NCBI GenBank assembly: GCA_015501595.1
Contig: JADNRX010000087.1
Coordinates: forward strand, 62,001 to 126,000
Reading direction: 5' to 3'
DNA: 64,000 bases
Source: Hymenopellis radicata
Lineage: Eukaryota > Basidiomycota > Agaricomycetes > Agaricales > Physalacriaceae
The stretch's first letter is position 1; each line of letters opens with the position of its first letter. The position numbers were made by a program, and so were the translations under genes. This document shows, in pieces, positions 33,956 to 45,016 of the stretch. The notes beneath the pieces were generated by a model that saw nothing but the letters and a program-made list of their open reading frames with translations, searched no databases and had not been told where the DNA came from.

Positions 33956-35910
33956 ATGGCTTCTCTAGCAACACTCCCCACCGACATCCTCGAACAGGTT
34001 GGCATCATCGCCAGCTCCCAGTCACTGGCTGACTTGCTGCACCTGATGCTAACATGTCGAACGGTACATGACCAACTCTCCATCGCATACAATCCCCACG
34101 TCTACGCCTCCATATCTCGACAGATATTCGACGTGCCATTTCTCCGCCAGGGTGTTCCGCCCGACTCAGCTATCGCTGCGGAACTCATCCAACGCCTCCG
34201 TCTATTCCGGAGAATTAGACGCGGCGACCTTTCCGTTCAGGCGTTACCCGAAGCTCTATGGACAGCGTACGGCCTGGTCTTGGAAGGAGGGTCCCTTAAC
34301 GCGTCTCATCTCGCCGCCGCTGGCTTTTCCGCATTCATCGAGGAAGTGCTCAGAACGTACAGCGCCCGAACGGATGACCGAAACCAACGCGAAGCTCGGA
34401 TGGCCTGTCGCAATCTCGCTACCTGGTTGCTGGCCTTGACGATAACGAGAGGTGAGCATCGGGTCTGGACGCGGGGACCTTGCAATACACGTACTGATTT
34501 ATTATAGACGATATCGTACGAATGAGCGAAGAAGCACGCGAGGAGTTGCTGGGCATCCTGCGACCTCTCGCCGTGGACAAGGCACGATACCAGCTCCACC
34601 CTGATGTTCTCAGACTAACACCTTTTGGTAGGAGGAGCTCTCTGGTAAGAGCGTGAAGCACGTGTTTGACTCGACACGCGCCGAAACCTCTTCCTCGCAT
34701 GTTGTCTTCTATTCGCAAAAGCAAAGACCTCGTCCACAATGTCCTCCCGTTTCCTCAGCGGCCATTACTTTGTGCTTCGCGCTCAGACAAACCCATGTTC
34801 CTCTTTGCGCGCTGGACCTGCCCGCGGATAGAGCCGCAGCTATAGCCACGCAACGGTCGGGTCCAACTCTGGAGGATTACAACGCCATGGCGTCGTTCAG
34901 GACGCCACTTTTCGCCGAGACGCTGCCTTCCACCTCGTTAGCTCAGCGGGCCGAAGGGGCTGCAGCCGGTGCGACCGCTTCACACACGCGGGGATTCCAG
35001 CAGCACCATGATCCCTGTCTAACTCGCCTTCATGTTCCGTACACCCAGCCTCCGAGCGTGTACAGCTACATTCAGAACAACCTTCAAGGGCTATGGGAAG
35101 GGGCTCTTCTTGTACGCTTCCTTTTTTCATTCTCTGACCGCCGTTGTAACTAAAGATCTTCTGATAGATCTCCCCGTTGATTCTTCCAGACACAAATGAG
35201 AGTTCTCTCAGCGCACCTTCTGATGCCGCTAGCCCGGATTTCATCTCCCAACATCCAATGCAGTGCTCGCTGTCTGTTCATCTCTGCTTCACCCCCACGC
35301 TCCCTGTGACTTGGGGGCACATGAGCGATGAAGACCCATTCAAATGGGACGTTGCACATCAATCACTATGTGCAGGCGCTTACAAAGTATGACTCTTTCA
35401 CTCCGACTTTTCTTTAATTAACGGCTGACGGAATGAAATAGGGCTCCGATTGCCGACAGGATATCGCACACAATTCAGAGTCTTTCGCTTGGCGGCACCC
35501 TGACCAGGCGCTGGATTGTCTCATCATTGGGCAGGTGTGTTCCCTCTTCCATTCAGTGGAGTAGCTGTCAAACTGATAATTATCCGACACGCAGACGACG
35601 GAAGAACATGCCGACGCTTGGGGGGCGTACAACTTCTATGGACGCGTCAAGAGAGATGGAAAGATTGTCATGCGGAGACAACCGGTACTGGGTGCACTCC
35701 TTTCGTCCTTGTGAACGGATCTCTTACGTCTTTGTTTTCGTGTAGAAGAACTCCTGGGATACGACTTTCGATTCGCGCATCTTCGAGGGCTATTTACACT
35801 ACGGCAACTCCTGGGTCGGAACTTGGAGAAGCTGCATCGCGCCCGGCAGCCCGGCCTTCAAAGGCATCTTCAGCATGCGCAAGCGGGAAGATCCAGAGTC
35901 CCAAAAGTGA
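33956..35910 (+). CDS. F-box-like protein, copy B2
   Basis: ATG 33956 opens MASLATLPTDILEQVGIIAS, an F-box-like motif, then LADLLHLMLTCRTVHDQLS and NPHVYASISRQIF, parallel to copy B1. An intron (34451-34507, gtgagc to ttatag) leads to IVRMSEEAREELLGILRPL. Further blocks are FRTPLFAETLPSTSLAQRA (about 34900), VYSYIQNNLQGLWEGALL (about 35100), HPMQCSLSVHLCF (about 35270), TEEHADAWGAYNFYGRVKRW (about 35600-35650) and a last exon ending KREDPESQK at 35910. The family tail GRVKRW is present. The splice joints between 34620 and 34800 are unresolved and may include a defect. Probable SCF adaptor by analogy only. Confidence 0.62.
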
Positions 35911-38408
35911 TCACCCATCGCATAGACGTATTATTCATGTGGCACCCTTTTCTACTATCGAACTCTGCTTAGTTTAATTGGTACCTAATTTACTTCAGCC
36001 CTTTACTCGATTGTGTACTGTAATTGCGTAGTAATGAGCGACCCGACAGAGCCTCTTCTAGCTAGCCGCGCTCGGGGACTAGCCTTGAAAGAGTTTCCAG
36101 CGTTTATTGAGCAGTGAAATGAAACCAGGACACACGTAATCGCAGCCATCCAGACGCGCCAAATGTTGGCATCACGCCTTGACGGTCTGTTCGCCGCTGA
36201 AGCTAGTACCTTCAGGAAACGTCGATCGAATAAACATGAGGTTACGACATTCCATTCGAACGCCGAGATAAACAACGCTTTCGAGCAACACGCGACCAGA
36301 CTATCGACACGGGTAAATATAGAAATCAAGAGAAGACGATTTGCACAGACGCCACGGCGTAATAGAAGCGGTAGCTGAGCTACTCAGACAGGCGTCGGGG
36401 GCCGTTACCACCAACGGTTCTTCCGCGCCCAGGTCGCGACTCGCCCCAACACCAAGAGTGAATTGAACTCAACGTGGCGCGGGAAACCCATCGGACGCAG
36501 GCCATGTCAAGGATAGTAAACGTGGCAAGTAACGGAAGAGCTGGTCCCGAAAAGGAGCGAGACGTGAGCGTTGTTGTTGCTGCTGCTTCAGTATCATTAC
36601 CTCACGGTTCCCTAGCACACCTATTCGGACACTGAGCGGACGTATGGCAGGGACTCGAGGTACAGTGCCTTTCGATCGGACCCGGATGAGGAAAGAACAA
36701 GGTCGCCGTCGTCCGTTTCAATCAGTGCACCTCTCCTGCTAGATGAATGAGTGGGTTACGACTGTCGCGGAGCGGCGTGAGATGACTCACGGCCTAGTAG
36801 CTTCCGGAAGATGCACTCCGCGATTAGCATTCCACGTTCCCTGGCGTGTTACGGGAACAGAACCAGAATGAGAAATGGGGGGAGGCAGAGGTGGGGAGGG
36901 GTGCTTACGCACGGGTGTGTGGTAAACCTGCGCCAGTGCGAGTAAAGTTGGGGCACTTGGCCGATCATATAGTGTGTCACTGCATTTAATAGGCAGTTGC
37001 AGCGGGTAACGACGGGCTGGGGACAGAGTGGTGGCGTAGACACGTTGCGCGAGCGGCTGGGGAATTCCCTTGCTGCGCTGGGTGCAGACGTGGCATTCCA
37101 GATGTGGTCGTCATTGTATGATGGGCGAATGTATCAAACCTGCTGACATGCATACAAACTACTCTGCCTCCCAGAGGTCATACGACCGTGTGTGCATATA
37201 AGGCGCTGTCCGAGGCCACTTCACCATACGAGCAGTTGAAGAAACTCTTCTTACGAGAGCTCCACTGTGTAGAACGGAAGAGACCGTGTGTGCATTCCGG
37301 CGTTGCTGGCCTTACGGCGGGTTTGAACGCTGAACATCGGACGTCCCGGCCTTTGCCTGAAGGTATTTTAGTCAGCCTGCGCAATACGTTTAGAGTTGAT
37401 GAATAGCGAGGACTTACCTTGCTCCCTGACGACATACCCATCCGCCTCAGTTCATGACACTTACGTAGGAAATGAACCACTGAAAGTTAACGCTGGTTCC
37501 CAGCCACGAAGCACGGGATAACGACGCGCTAGCCCCCCAAAATTTCATACGCAGAACAAAGCCTCCATGACATATCAGTCATGGGCGGAAATGGACTGTT
37601 GACCGTCGAACCCTTCGAACGTCGGAGGGTAGAAGTCCGAAGGTGGCATCGGAACCAATCTAATTGATCCAAGCAGAATCGCGAGTAAGGTTTTCTCCAC
37701 GAAAAGAGGTCGACAAGAATATCGCCTTCATTTCCAGCTAAGGTTTGATTTGATAACACAGAACGGACTCCGCTAATAGGATAATATAGAGGCCTCGACT
37801 GTGCAGTGTACTTTGTGATCCAGCGAAACGATTGGCCTAGTAAGAATCAATCAGCAGGCCTATGTGGCGCTCATAATCAGACCTCGTAAAATGCCGACTA
37901 CCGTCGCGTAGCCCTTTCTGGTCTCGCCGGCGTCAAAACCGCGTGCGAACTGTCTGTTACTGTCCGCAAAGATCTCTCACCTAATATTATCCCTGCCCTC
38001 AAAGTGACCCACACACGCACATGCGAAGCTCGTCATTCTGCTGGCGGCGTTCCGACGGAAAGCGCATAATTGAGAAGTTACTTACCACCCTGCGACACTG
38101 ATTGTTGATTCAATTGCACACTACAGGTGATTGGAGAAATCAGTAGTAGGCACCACACAAAAAACCACTTGCTAACCTATAGCAGCGCAGCCGCCACGGC
38201 TCACTCATATTTTCACGTGGCGGCAATAGATAGTGCGTACGTACTATGCGAGTCCGACGACGGATGAAGGTGAGGAGACAGTAGACTTCGGGGACACGGA
38301 CCGAGGAAAATGACGATGAATGTAGGAAGCTGCTTCGCCCTCGAGGACGGCACGCATGCCAAGTGATTTTTGATGAATCGCCCGGCCAACATGGGGCATT
38401 CGTAGAAT
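35911..38408. other. Long stretch without a recognised gene
   Basis: About 2.5 kb. Frames at 36003-36329, 37178-37480, 37529-37759 and 38140-38451 (all minus) are short, and I recognise nothing in them. No inverted or tandem repeats stood out. Confidence 0.45.
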
Positions 38409-38587
38409 GTAGTTGGAGAAGAACGCCGTAAAGTGGCAGAATGGATCTCAAATATCACCTTTTCCACTTACCATGCGGAGAACTCACGCAAGTGGCTGAA
38501 AGGGGCTGGCCGCTGGGTACTGGAGAGCGAAGAGTTTCAGAAATGGGCAAGTAGGACCTCGTCGTCGCCTACGTTGTGGTGCTACGG
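38409..38587 (+). pseudogene. Fragment of a NACHT/STAND NTPase gene
   Basis: The frame VAEWISNITFSTYH, then RKWLKGAGRWVLESEEFQKW and TLWCYG matches the segment that in mushroom NACHT-ankyrin/WD proteins precedes the Walker A loop (usual order: W[IL]....F...H, GTG.WLL.S.EF..W, LWC.G.PGAGKT). Here the sequence stops being recognisable at LWCYG; GAGKT is absent from the following 100 bases, even allowing for an intron starting at gtaata 38588. The upstream side hits a stop. A relic of a larger gene. Confidence 0.6.
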
Positions 38588-39129
38588 TAATATAGGAAGA
38601 AAGTTCTGTGCGAATTATGGAGGAGCATGAGAAGACATTGATATAGGCTTACTTTCCACGTTTTGTTTAGAATTGCGGATGAACACGGATTAGAGTCGGG
38701 CGAAAAGACACATTATACCTGCGAACTTACCATGTCGCGAAAGAGCATTGTTGGGACTCGGAGGACTCGGAGATGGCGCGCGGTGTAGCGATCAGTATAA
38801 ATAACTGATTGCACACCCAGAGTCATCGGTGCATGCCTCAGCTTTTTCAAGTAGCATAGACGAATTTAGAGTAACAGCAGAGTAGCGACATTGAAGGGAC
38901 ATTATGAAGAGCAGAAGAGAATAAGAAAAGCTGTGCTATTTTGCTTGCGTATGTTGTCCTCCGTCATGTGATGTGGCGCTTTCTAACTTCAAAACTGAGG
39001 TTTTCCACCGCGGCGCATACATTGTCGGAAAAATGAAGCCAACGACGCGACAACAAGGGATTGGCCGGACTGAAAAGGTGTGGTGAACCCGAAATTCCGA
39101 CTGGATTCAAGGCTAACTAAGTACAAGCA

Positions 39130-39490
39130 GGCTTTTATGTCTACAACTGTACTAGCCTGGTAAAGGTACAAACATATTGACACGGTAAAGGTACAGAACT
39201 GAAATAGAACAAATGTGAATCAAACGAAGAGTTGTGGATCAGCATGAGAAAGGTACAGAGGAAGCTGCAAATCAATGACGGAACTGCACGGAAGGGACTA
39301 AGAATCAACATGAGAAACAGTGAACCCTTGACGAGAACAGACATTCCGCGTCCCTCAAATCGATCTTGTCAAAGCATTTATTCTCCGGGCATATACTTAC
39401 AGCCCACGAGTCCGTCTGTTCTGGTTTTTGTACGTTGTGACGGCTTATAATAACGTACGAGTCGCGGACTCATACGGCTGAAGCTTGATA
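39130..39490. repeat. Dispersed repeat, related to 60430-60720
   Basis: Segment 39130-39370 matches the reverse complement of about 60500-60718 (shared strings include gtacctttctcatgctg and gatttgcagcttcctctg), while 39425-39490 matches 60437-60490 directly (ggactcatacggctgaagct). The similarity is obviously diverged. The order and orientation of the two sub-segments differ between the two sites. Confidence 0.65.
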
Positions 39491-39575
39491 TCAATAGTGG
39501 GTGTATCTGACACCGAGCCGAAACGGCGCATGCAGTATGAATGGAAAGCAACCAATACACAGTGATGGAGCTTGG

Positions 39576-40194
39576 CTAGACCCATATGATCGTAAGCCTT
39601 GTCGCGCCGAAGACAGCAGTGTATAAGAACACGAAGAAAGCTGCAGCACCCCGTATTACACAGACTTGTCGCGGTGATCCTTCATAAGACGAGAGAAAGT
39701 GCCGACTAGAATCTATTAGACGTTGAACAGATTGTAAGCACCCAGTCGCGAACACCATGGACATCAATACGTACGAAGTGAGAGATACCCTGGCCAATCA
39801 CCAGAGCCCAACGCGCTCGATATCCGAAACGCCTTATTAGCTCGTGCATAAAGGATCAACTTGACGAGCCTTACGACGGGTCGCACGCCGCCGAACCGGA
39901 CACAGGATCTGATTCCATCGTTTGTGGATGGAACGCCGCAGGACCAGTGGCTTGAGATGAGAACAAGATACGAGGCGACGACAGGAATGATTTCAAACGC
40001 GACTGGGAACGGCCAGTTAAAGCGACCATCACCGACGAATCCAAAGTACCCTCGTACACGAGCATAACAGAGCCACGATATGCAGGGCATTTCATCCGTT
40101 CCGGGAACATCATCATTTGCACACTGGTGCAATGAAGAGAAACATTGTCGCTCCTTGGCCTCAGTATATCCACATGGAAGGGTGTAATGTGCAT
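39576..40194 (-). CDS. Candidate membrane-protein gene or relic in block X
   Basis: Minus-strand frames contain WLCYARVRGYFGFVGDGRF and IIPVVASYLVLISS (about 40060-39980) and VIRGAAAFFVFLYTAVFGAT (about 39620), with hydrophobic segments. The matching part of the duplicate (63890-64000, plus strand) keeps this frame open with one Ser-to-Ala change and one silent change, whereas the alternative frame acquires a stop. That weakly supports this frame as coding. Start, introns and family not settled; a mushroom multi-pass membrane family is possible. Confidence 0.33.
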
Positions 40195-41193
40195 GATCTG
40201 GAAGATTGTATTAGTAGGTCCGGAAGGTCGGGAGGCTAGTAAAAAGTTGTTGGGTGTTTCCAGGACTCAGTATTAGAAACCGCTGGCATTTGCGCGAGTC
40301 AACGTCGCAATACTGGTAGTGAGATGGCCAGAATCGAAAGCGGAATGCTCCTTGTGATGAGAGTCAATAGAAAGAGGGGTAACGCTCAAAAAGGCAATTC
40401 CCTCTTTCATCGATGCCGCCCCGCCGACTCTCAAATTCACCAAGAAAGCTAGCACTCAGCGGGTACTTTTGGAACTCTCTCAACAGGATGAAGCCCAAGT
40501 GCACGGTACTCCGCTCTCGCTTGATATAACTGTCTGGTATCGGACGCCGGGCATCGTCATACTTACCGCGTTTGCAATTGTGGCGCAGAACGTCGTACGA
40601 AGAACACTGTTGCACATGCACGTCTTCAAGAGTATTTGTAATCCAACTCTGAAGGAAGCCTGAAGCTTACATTCTAGATATCTATCAGAGCTGAGTAAGC
40701 GAATTTTGTTCAAAGCGGCGGGGTTATCATTGAAGCCTACTCACAGGATCCGACTGAGCCCGCAAGGTCGCAAATTATCTGAATTGAACTTCAGCGCATT
40801 ATCTGTCATTGTGGAAGAACCTTCGGCGCTTCAACATACTCAAGATTTGAGTGGTTTGAGCGGCGCAATTGCTTTTACTACTTAGTACATATCAGGCAGG
40901 TATGCCAACTTCAGCTCGCGGCTGAGAGTCAACCAACTACTTCATTAATAGCACAGTAACTCGGCCCTCGGTGGGCTATGAGAATCTTTTTGAAATAGAA
41001 CCAAGCCACTACTCCGCTCTCTGCATACAAGGACAGAGTGCTGATAAACATGTAGGTATTCGCCACCTAGTCTTACTAATCGGATTGTAAAGCAAGTTGA
41101 AAGAATCTATACCTATATAAGGTCTGTAGCTCAAGCTAGAGTTTACTATCTCTCCTCTGAGTTATATTCCTTCTCATCGTACCTAGACTCAAC

Positions 41194-42207
41194 ATGGACC
41201 GATACAACGCTCTTCACATACGCCAGTCACCCAACCTGCGCCAGGCCATCGCTGACACCATAGAGAACGACACTGCCCTTTTCGGGTATTGGGCCGGTCT
41301 TCCATCCGTAGACGTCTGCAAGGTCGTCGCAGCCACCAACGTCGACTGGGTGGTCTTCGACGGAGAGCATACTCCAATGTCGCCGACGCTCATGGCTGAG
41401 ATGGAACGCGTTCTCCTCCTCCTGTTGAGCATCTGCTTATCATGAGCCACCACAGATCCAAACATTGAGGATGTACTCCCAAGGCCGCATCATCCCTGTC
41501 GTTCGCGTCCCATCGTACGCGCATGACTGGGTTACATGGGCACTCGACGCCGGCGCGGGTGGCATTATCATCCCCCACTCCGAAACTCCCGCCCAGGTGC
41601 GCGCGTCAATCGCGGCCGCGAGGTTCCCTCCGCAAGGAAACCGGTCCTTCGCGCCGTTCGTCCGTAAGTTACACCCCAGTCGGCGCGTCGTTGAGGTGCT
41701 AACCATGTTCACAGTCTTCCCTGGAGCCCAACTGGCCGCTCCGGAGGGAAAGACCTGGATGGACGTCGCGAGCGACCATTGTGCTGTCATCCCTCAGATC
41801 GAGAGCGGATTGGGCGTCGAGAATCTTGAGGAGATTCTGCAGATTGAGGGCGTAGACGCTATTAGTGAGGCCGCCATTCGTGACGAGCATAACATTGACA
41901 CTGACTTGACTTGTTTGTTTCAGTGATTGGTCCTACTGATCTAGGAAATGACCTGGGCAATGATCCCAAGCGCGTCGCGGAAGCCATAGAGCGCATCGAG
42001 TCCCTTGCGCGCCAGTACAGCAAGCCTCTTGTCGGGTTCGTGCCGGCGGAGAGTGACATCGTCGACAGGTTCAAGGCGGGCTATCGCCTGATGACGACGG
42101 TTGCTGATGTTGTGGTTCTGAAGAATGGGATCGAGACGGGTATTCAGAAGAGCAGAGATCTCGTTGAGAATTATCAGAAGGAGGAGAGGCAGAGGTTGGC
42201 GAAGTAG
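41194..42207 (+). pseudogene. HpcH/HpaI-type aldolase, copy 1, splice donor of intron 1 lost
   Basis: Exons 41194-41403, 41456-41663, 41715-41864 and 41924-42207 would sum to 852 nt (283 aa) and give a class II pyruvate-type aldolase of the HpcH/HpaI-citrate lyase fold. Signatures: DWVVFDGEHTP, RIIPVVRVPS, GGIIIPHSETPAQ, VIPQIESGL and GVDAIMIGPTDLG, holding the usual metal-binding and substrate-binding positions (E of QIES, D of PTDL). Such enzymes cleave 2-oxo-3-deoxy sugar acids or similar 4-hydroxy-2-oxo acids; the substrate here is unknown. In this copy the intron-1 donor is GA (41404-41405), while the inverted copy at 62878-61865 has GT. Reading through gives a stop after about 83 codons. 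Expression of a full product therefore needs an alternative donor. Confidence 0.78.
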
Positions 42208-42438
42208 GAATCAAAGCTGCAGGAACACGGATATATTACCTTAGAGCAGTATGGCGAGTCGAAGAACACAGTAATCTGTAAGCTATTCGATTTGTCGAAA
42301 AAGCCCGGACGAGAAAAAGAAGAGCATTTTATGTCTGCACGTGGACCGACAGAGAGAACTCCAGAAGTCTGAGCTCAGGTAAATCTCCAACAAAATTGAA
42401 ATCTTGGATAAAAAAAACTTGCATGTATTCCAAGGAAA

Positions 42439-43009
42439 TTATTGCAGCGCTTTGATAGCCAGAATCAACCCGAGTCTACGGGGCCATGAATATCTTCGGG
42501 CTGTGAGCAGCAGCATCGCCCTCGCCACAATCAGCGACAAGGAACAGGCAAATACTGGATTCGACATACCGACTTCACGGGCGCGCCACAATCCTCGACG
42601 TACTTCCGCATAATCGTTGCACCAACGAACCGCTATGATCCCCTCGATCTTCATTAGCGGCGCCCATGCATGGCAGTTGATGGACTTTGGAACAAGAGCA
42701 AAGACACCACTCGAAACGGCGCTAGTACCGCGGTACTCAACCACGGTATGTATCTGCGTTTCCTACACCAGACACGATAAGTAGTGATTGATAGAACGTA
42801 CTATGATATCTTGATGCAGCGTTATAAACTCTGCGACATTTTCCCAAGTTGGCTTTAAGTATACAGCTTTGGGGCATGGGCGGTTGAAGGACATGATTGT
42901 ACTCATGGGCGAAGGTCAACCGCAGTATCGGAAGCCAAGGTACCTAAAAACAAGAGAGTCTTCAAGCTTCAAGTCGCATTATGCAATCGGCATGTCTTGA
43001 TATGGCCAT
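42439..43009 (-). pseudogene. Truncated family-A relic, copy A3
   Basis: From an ATG at 43009, the first exon resembles that of A1, but its donor GT is replaced (cataatgc). The second exon starts LRLTFAHEYNHVLQPP, then shifts frame to ENVAEFITLHQDI. The third has CHAWAPLMKIEG and RRGLWRAREVGM, then leaves the family in an unrelated tail. The last two exons are absent. A near-identical but further deleted copy lies at 61161-61634. Divergently oriented to the OXA1-like gene. Confidence 0.72.
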
Positions 43010-43303
43010 AGCCGTTCGTTTGTGTGGACGAGTGGGGACAAGGGTATTTGTGAATCCGAAAGCCCTCCGTAGGACCCCAAGTCGCATACCATATGCAAGA
43101 CAAACAGGCTAGGATAAACAGACATTCGTCGAGGGCTATAGCATCGCGTAGGTAGCAGCGATATCGTTGGCGCTTCCGTTTCCGTTCACCTTTTCAACTC
43201 CACCGACGCATGCGGCCATCAACGATGGTTATAGCTGAGACGGTCAATGTCCTGGAAGAAGGAAAAGTCGCCTGTCCATCTATTTTCGGAAATAACCTTC
43301 GAT

Positions 43304-43309
43304 CACGTG
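43304..43309. promoter_or_regulatory. CACGTG box upstream of OXA1-like copy 1
   Basis: A CACGTG hexamer lies 67-72 bases before the start codon at 43376. It is also present in the third, inverted copy of this region (about 60842), but is removed in the 55.8-kb copy by an 8-bp deletion. Possible bHLH site; inferred. Confidence 0.4.
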
Positions 43310-43375
43310 GCCATCCAATTTTTCCTTCCGATCCACCACCTTTAGATTGAGCGGGCTTGGGCGGGTGCTGCCAAA

Positions 43376-45016
43376 ATGCAGAGCATCCGAGGGATATCGT
43401 CTGCCGGGAGGCTTTGCTTGTCAAGGTGTCCCTTCCGTCTAATCGACCTATCGTTTTATCCCGTATTAAACGACCATTTAATAGTTCTCGATGTCGGACA
43501 AATGCTTTGAGGTACGTGTCCAGCCGATTTATTGCTCTATCTTAACTAACTCAGACAGCCGAAATTTGCCTACTAGACAGGTGCGCATCACGCTTTGTGG
43601 GTTCGTCTTAATTCACCAAGTCACGGCAGCTTTGCAGGAGCACGCAGCCGAGCCACGCAGTTCGGAATTTGCTGGCAACGCGTCCATTCTCTACCACGCG
43701 TCCACACGCTTTTGGATTCAATATCTTTTCTAAAAAGACGCCAGAACCTACACCAGAGACCGTTGCACCTCCCTCGGAAATTGTTGCACCCCCTCCAGAA
43801 ATTGCTACTCCTGCAGAACCTTCGACGTTACCATCGCCGGCAGATGAAGCTGTAGCAGCTACCAGCAGCACGGCCTCTCCACCTATAACTGAAGCTGTTA
43901 GCAGCACGCCCGTGACAGAAGTTGCTAGCAGCACGCCCGTGACGGAAGTCGTATCAGTATCTCCCTCGTCCGCCGTAGATGTCGTTGCATCATCCCTTCC
44001 AGGCGTGTCCGCAGACGCTATCATGGCTGCCCTCACTCCTCTCCAATACGGCGACCTCGCGTCAATGGGTCTCATGGGCTGGACACCAGCCGCCCTCTTC
44101 CGCTATGTCATCCAGTTCCTCCACATCTCCGTCGGCATGCCCTGGTTCTGGACGATCCTCGCCTCTTCCGTCATCGCCCGCCTCGTCGTCGTCCCACTAA
44201 GCATCCAGGCGCTGCAGCTCAGCGGTCGGATGACTGCTATCCGACCGCAGTTGGAGGTTGAGCAGGCCAAGATCAAGGAGGCCGGCAAGCGGCACGATGT
44301 CCTTGTGCAATCTGCGGCGGCCAGGAAGACGCAGAAGCTTTTGGAAGACTCGGGGTATAGTGTGAGCAAAGCCATATTGAGTGGCGGTGTGCCCATCATA
44401 TGGTCATTTGCAACGTTCTATGCCACGGCGCGTGTCGTTTGGAATGTCCCTCAGGTGGCGCAGTATAGCGGATTCTGGCTGCTACCGGATATGTCGGCTA
44501 CTGCACCGGGTTGGATGTGTGCTGGGATGGGCGGAATGACGTTTGTAGCCATCAGGGTGCGCACTGTTGCTCTCTTCATTGTGCAATCTCAATATGAATC
44601 CTTGTTCAGGCTGCACTCGGCGACCCAGGGACTGAAGGATACATAAAGCGGATGGATTTACTGAGTTTTGTTCTTCCGGCTCTGATCCCATTTTCGTTTT
44701 GGGCTGTCGGTGGTACATCGGTGAGCGTCTGCTTCTGTTCTTTCGGTAACGAAATGCAGCGCTGATATTCCGACTTGAGGGCGTTGGGATATACATCATG
44801 GCCACGGCGGGCGTGATGCAGGCGCAGTCGCTTATTCTGCGTCATCCTGCAGTGAGGGCACGGCTTGGACTTGCTCCAAGGTACTATGTTCCGTTCCTCC
44901 CCAGCTTGCGGGCTGTTGGGCCAAACGCGAGGGAGGCTTGGGGGGACTTTAAAGCGTGGTTTTTCCAGCCCACTCAGGCTGTTGCTGCTGCTACAAAGAA
45001 ACCTCGTCGACGATAA
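43376..45016 (+). CDS. Mitochondrial Oxa1/Cox18-family insertase, copy 1
   Basis: Inserts proteins into the mitochondrial inner membrane. Exons 43376-43425, 43485-43511, 43559-43580, 43630-44556, 44610-44720 and 44780-45016 sum to 1374 nt (457 aa). The first three tiny exons and the start of the fourth form a basic presequence: MQSIRGISSAGRLCLS, then Arg-rich residues up to LLATRPFSTTRPHAF. A Pro/Thr/Ser/Val-rich linker (about residues 65-155) precedes the YidC/Oxa1 domain: PWFWTILASSVIARLVVVPL, then a cytosolic-type helix LEVEQAKIKEAGKRHDVLVQ, GVPIIWSFATFYATARV, LLSFVLPALIPFSFWAVGG and IYIMATAGVMQAQSLILRHP. The basic tail ends TKKPRRR. The C-terminal tail is short for Oxa1, so a Cox18-like role cannot be excluded. 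Almost identical to 55900-57540. Confidence 0.86.

Larger units (their letters stand above)
40006..43433. repeat. Segmental duplication block X (inverted partner 60727-64000)
   Basis: The whole interval reappears as its reverse complement at 60727-64000 and continues past the window end. It holds the candidate membrane gene, the aldolase gene, the family-A pseudogene, a shared upstream region and exon 1 of the OXA1-like gene. The two copies differ by many substitutions and several indels (about a dozen amino-acid changes in the aldolase alone), clearly more than block Y. Confidence 0.88.

Noticed and set aside
43608..44075. 155-codon minus-strand frame opposite the OXA1-like exon (also at 56132-56599)
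   Set aside because: Antisense shadow of the low-complexity linker of the OXA1-like gene.
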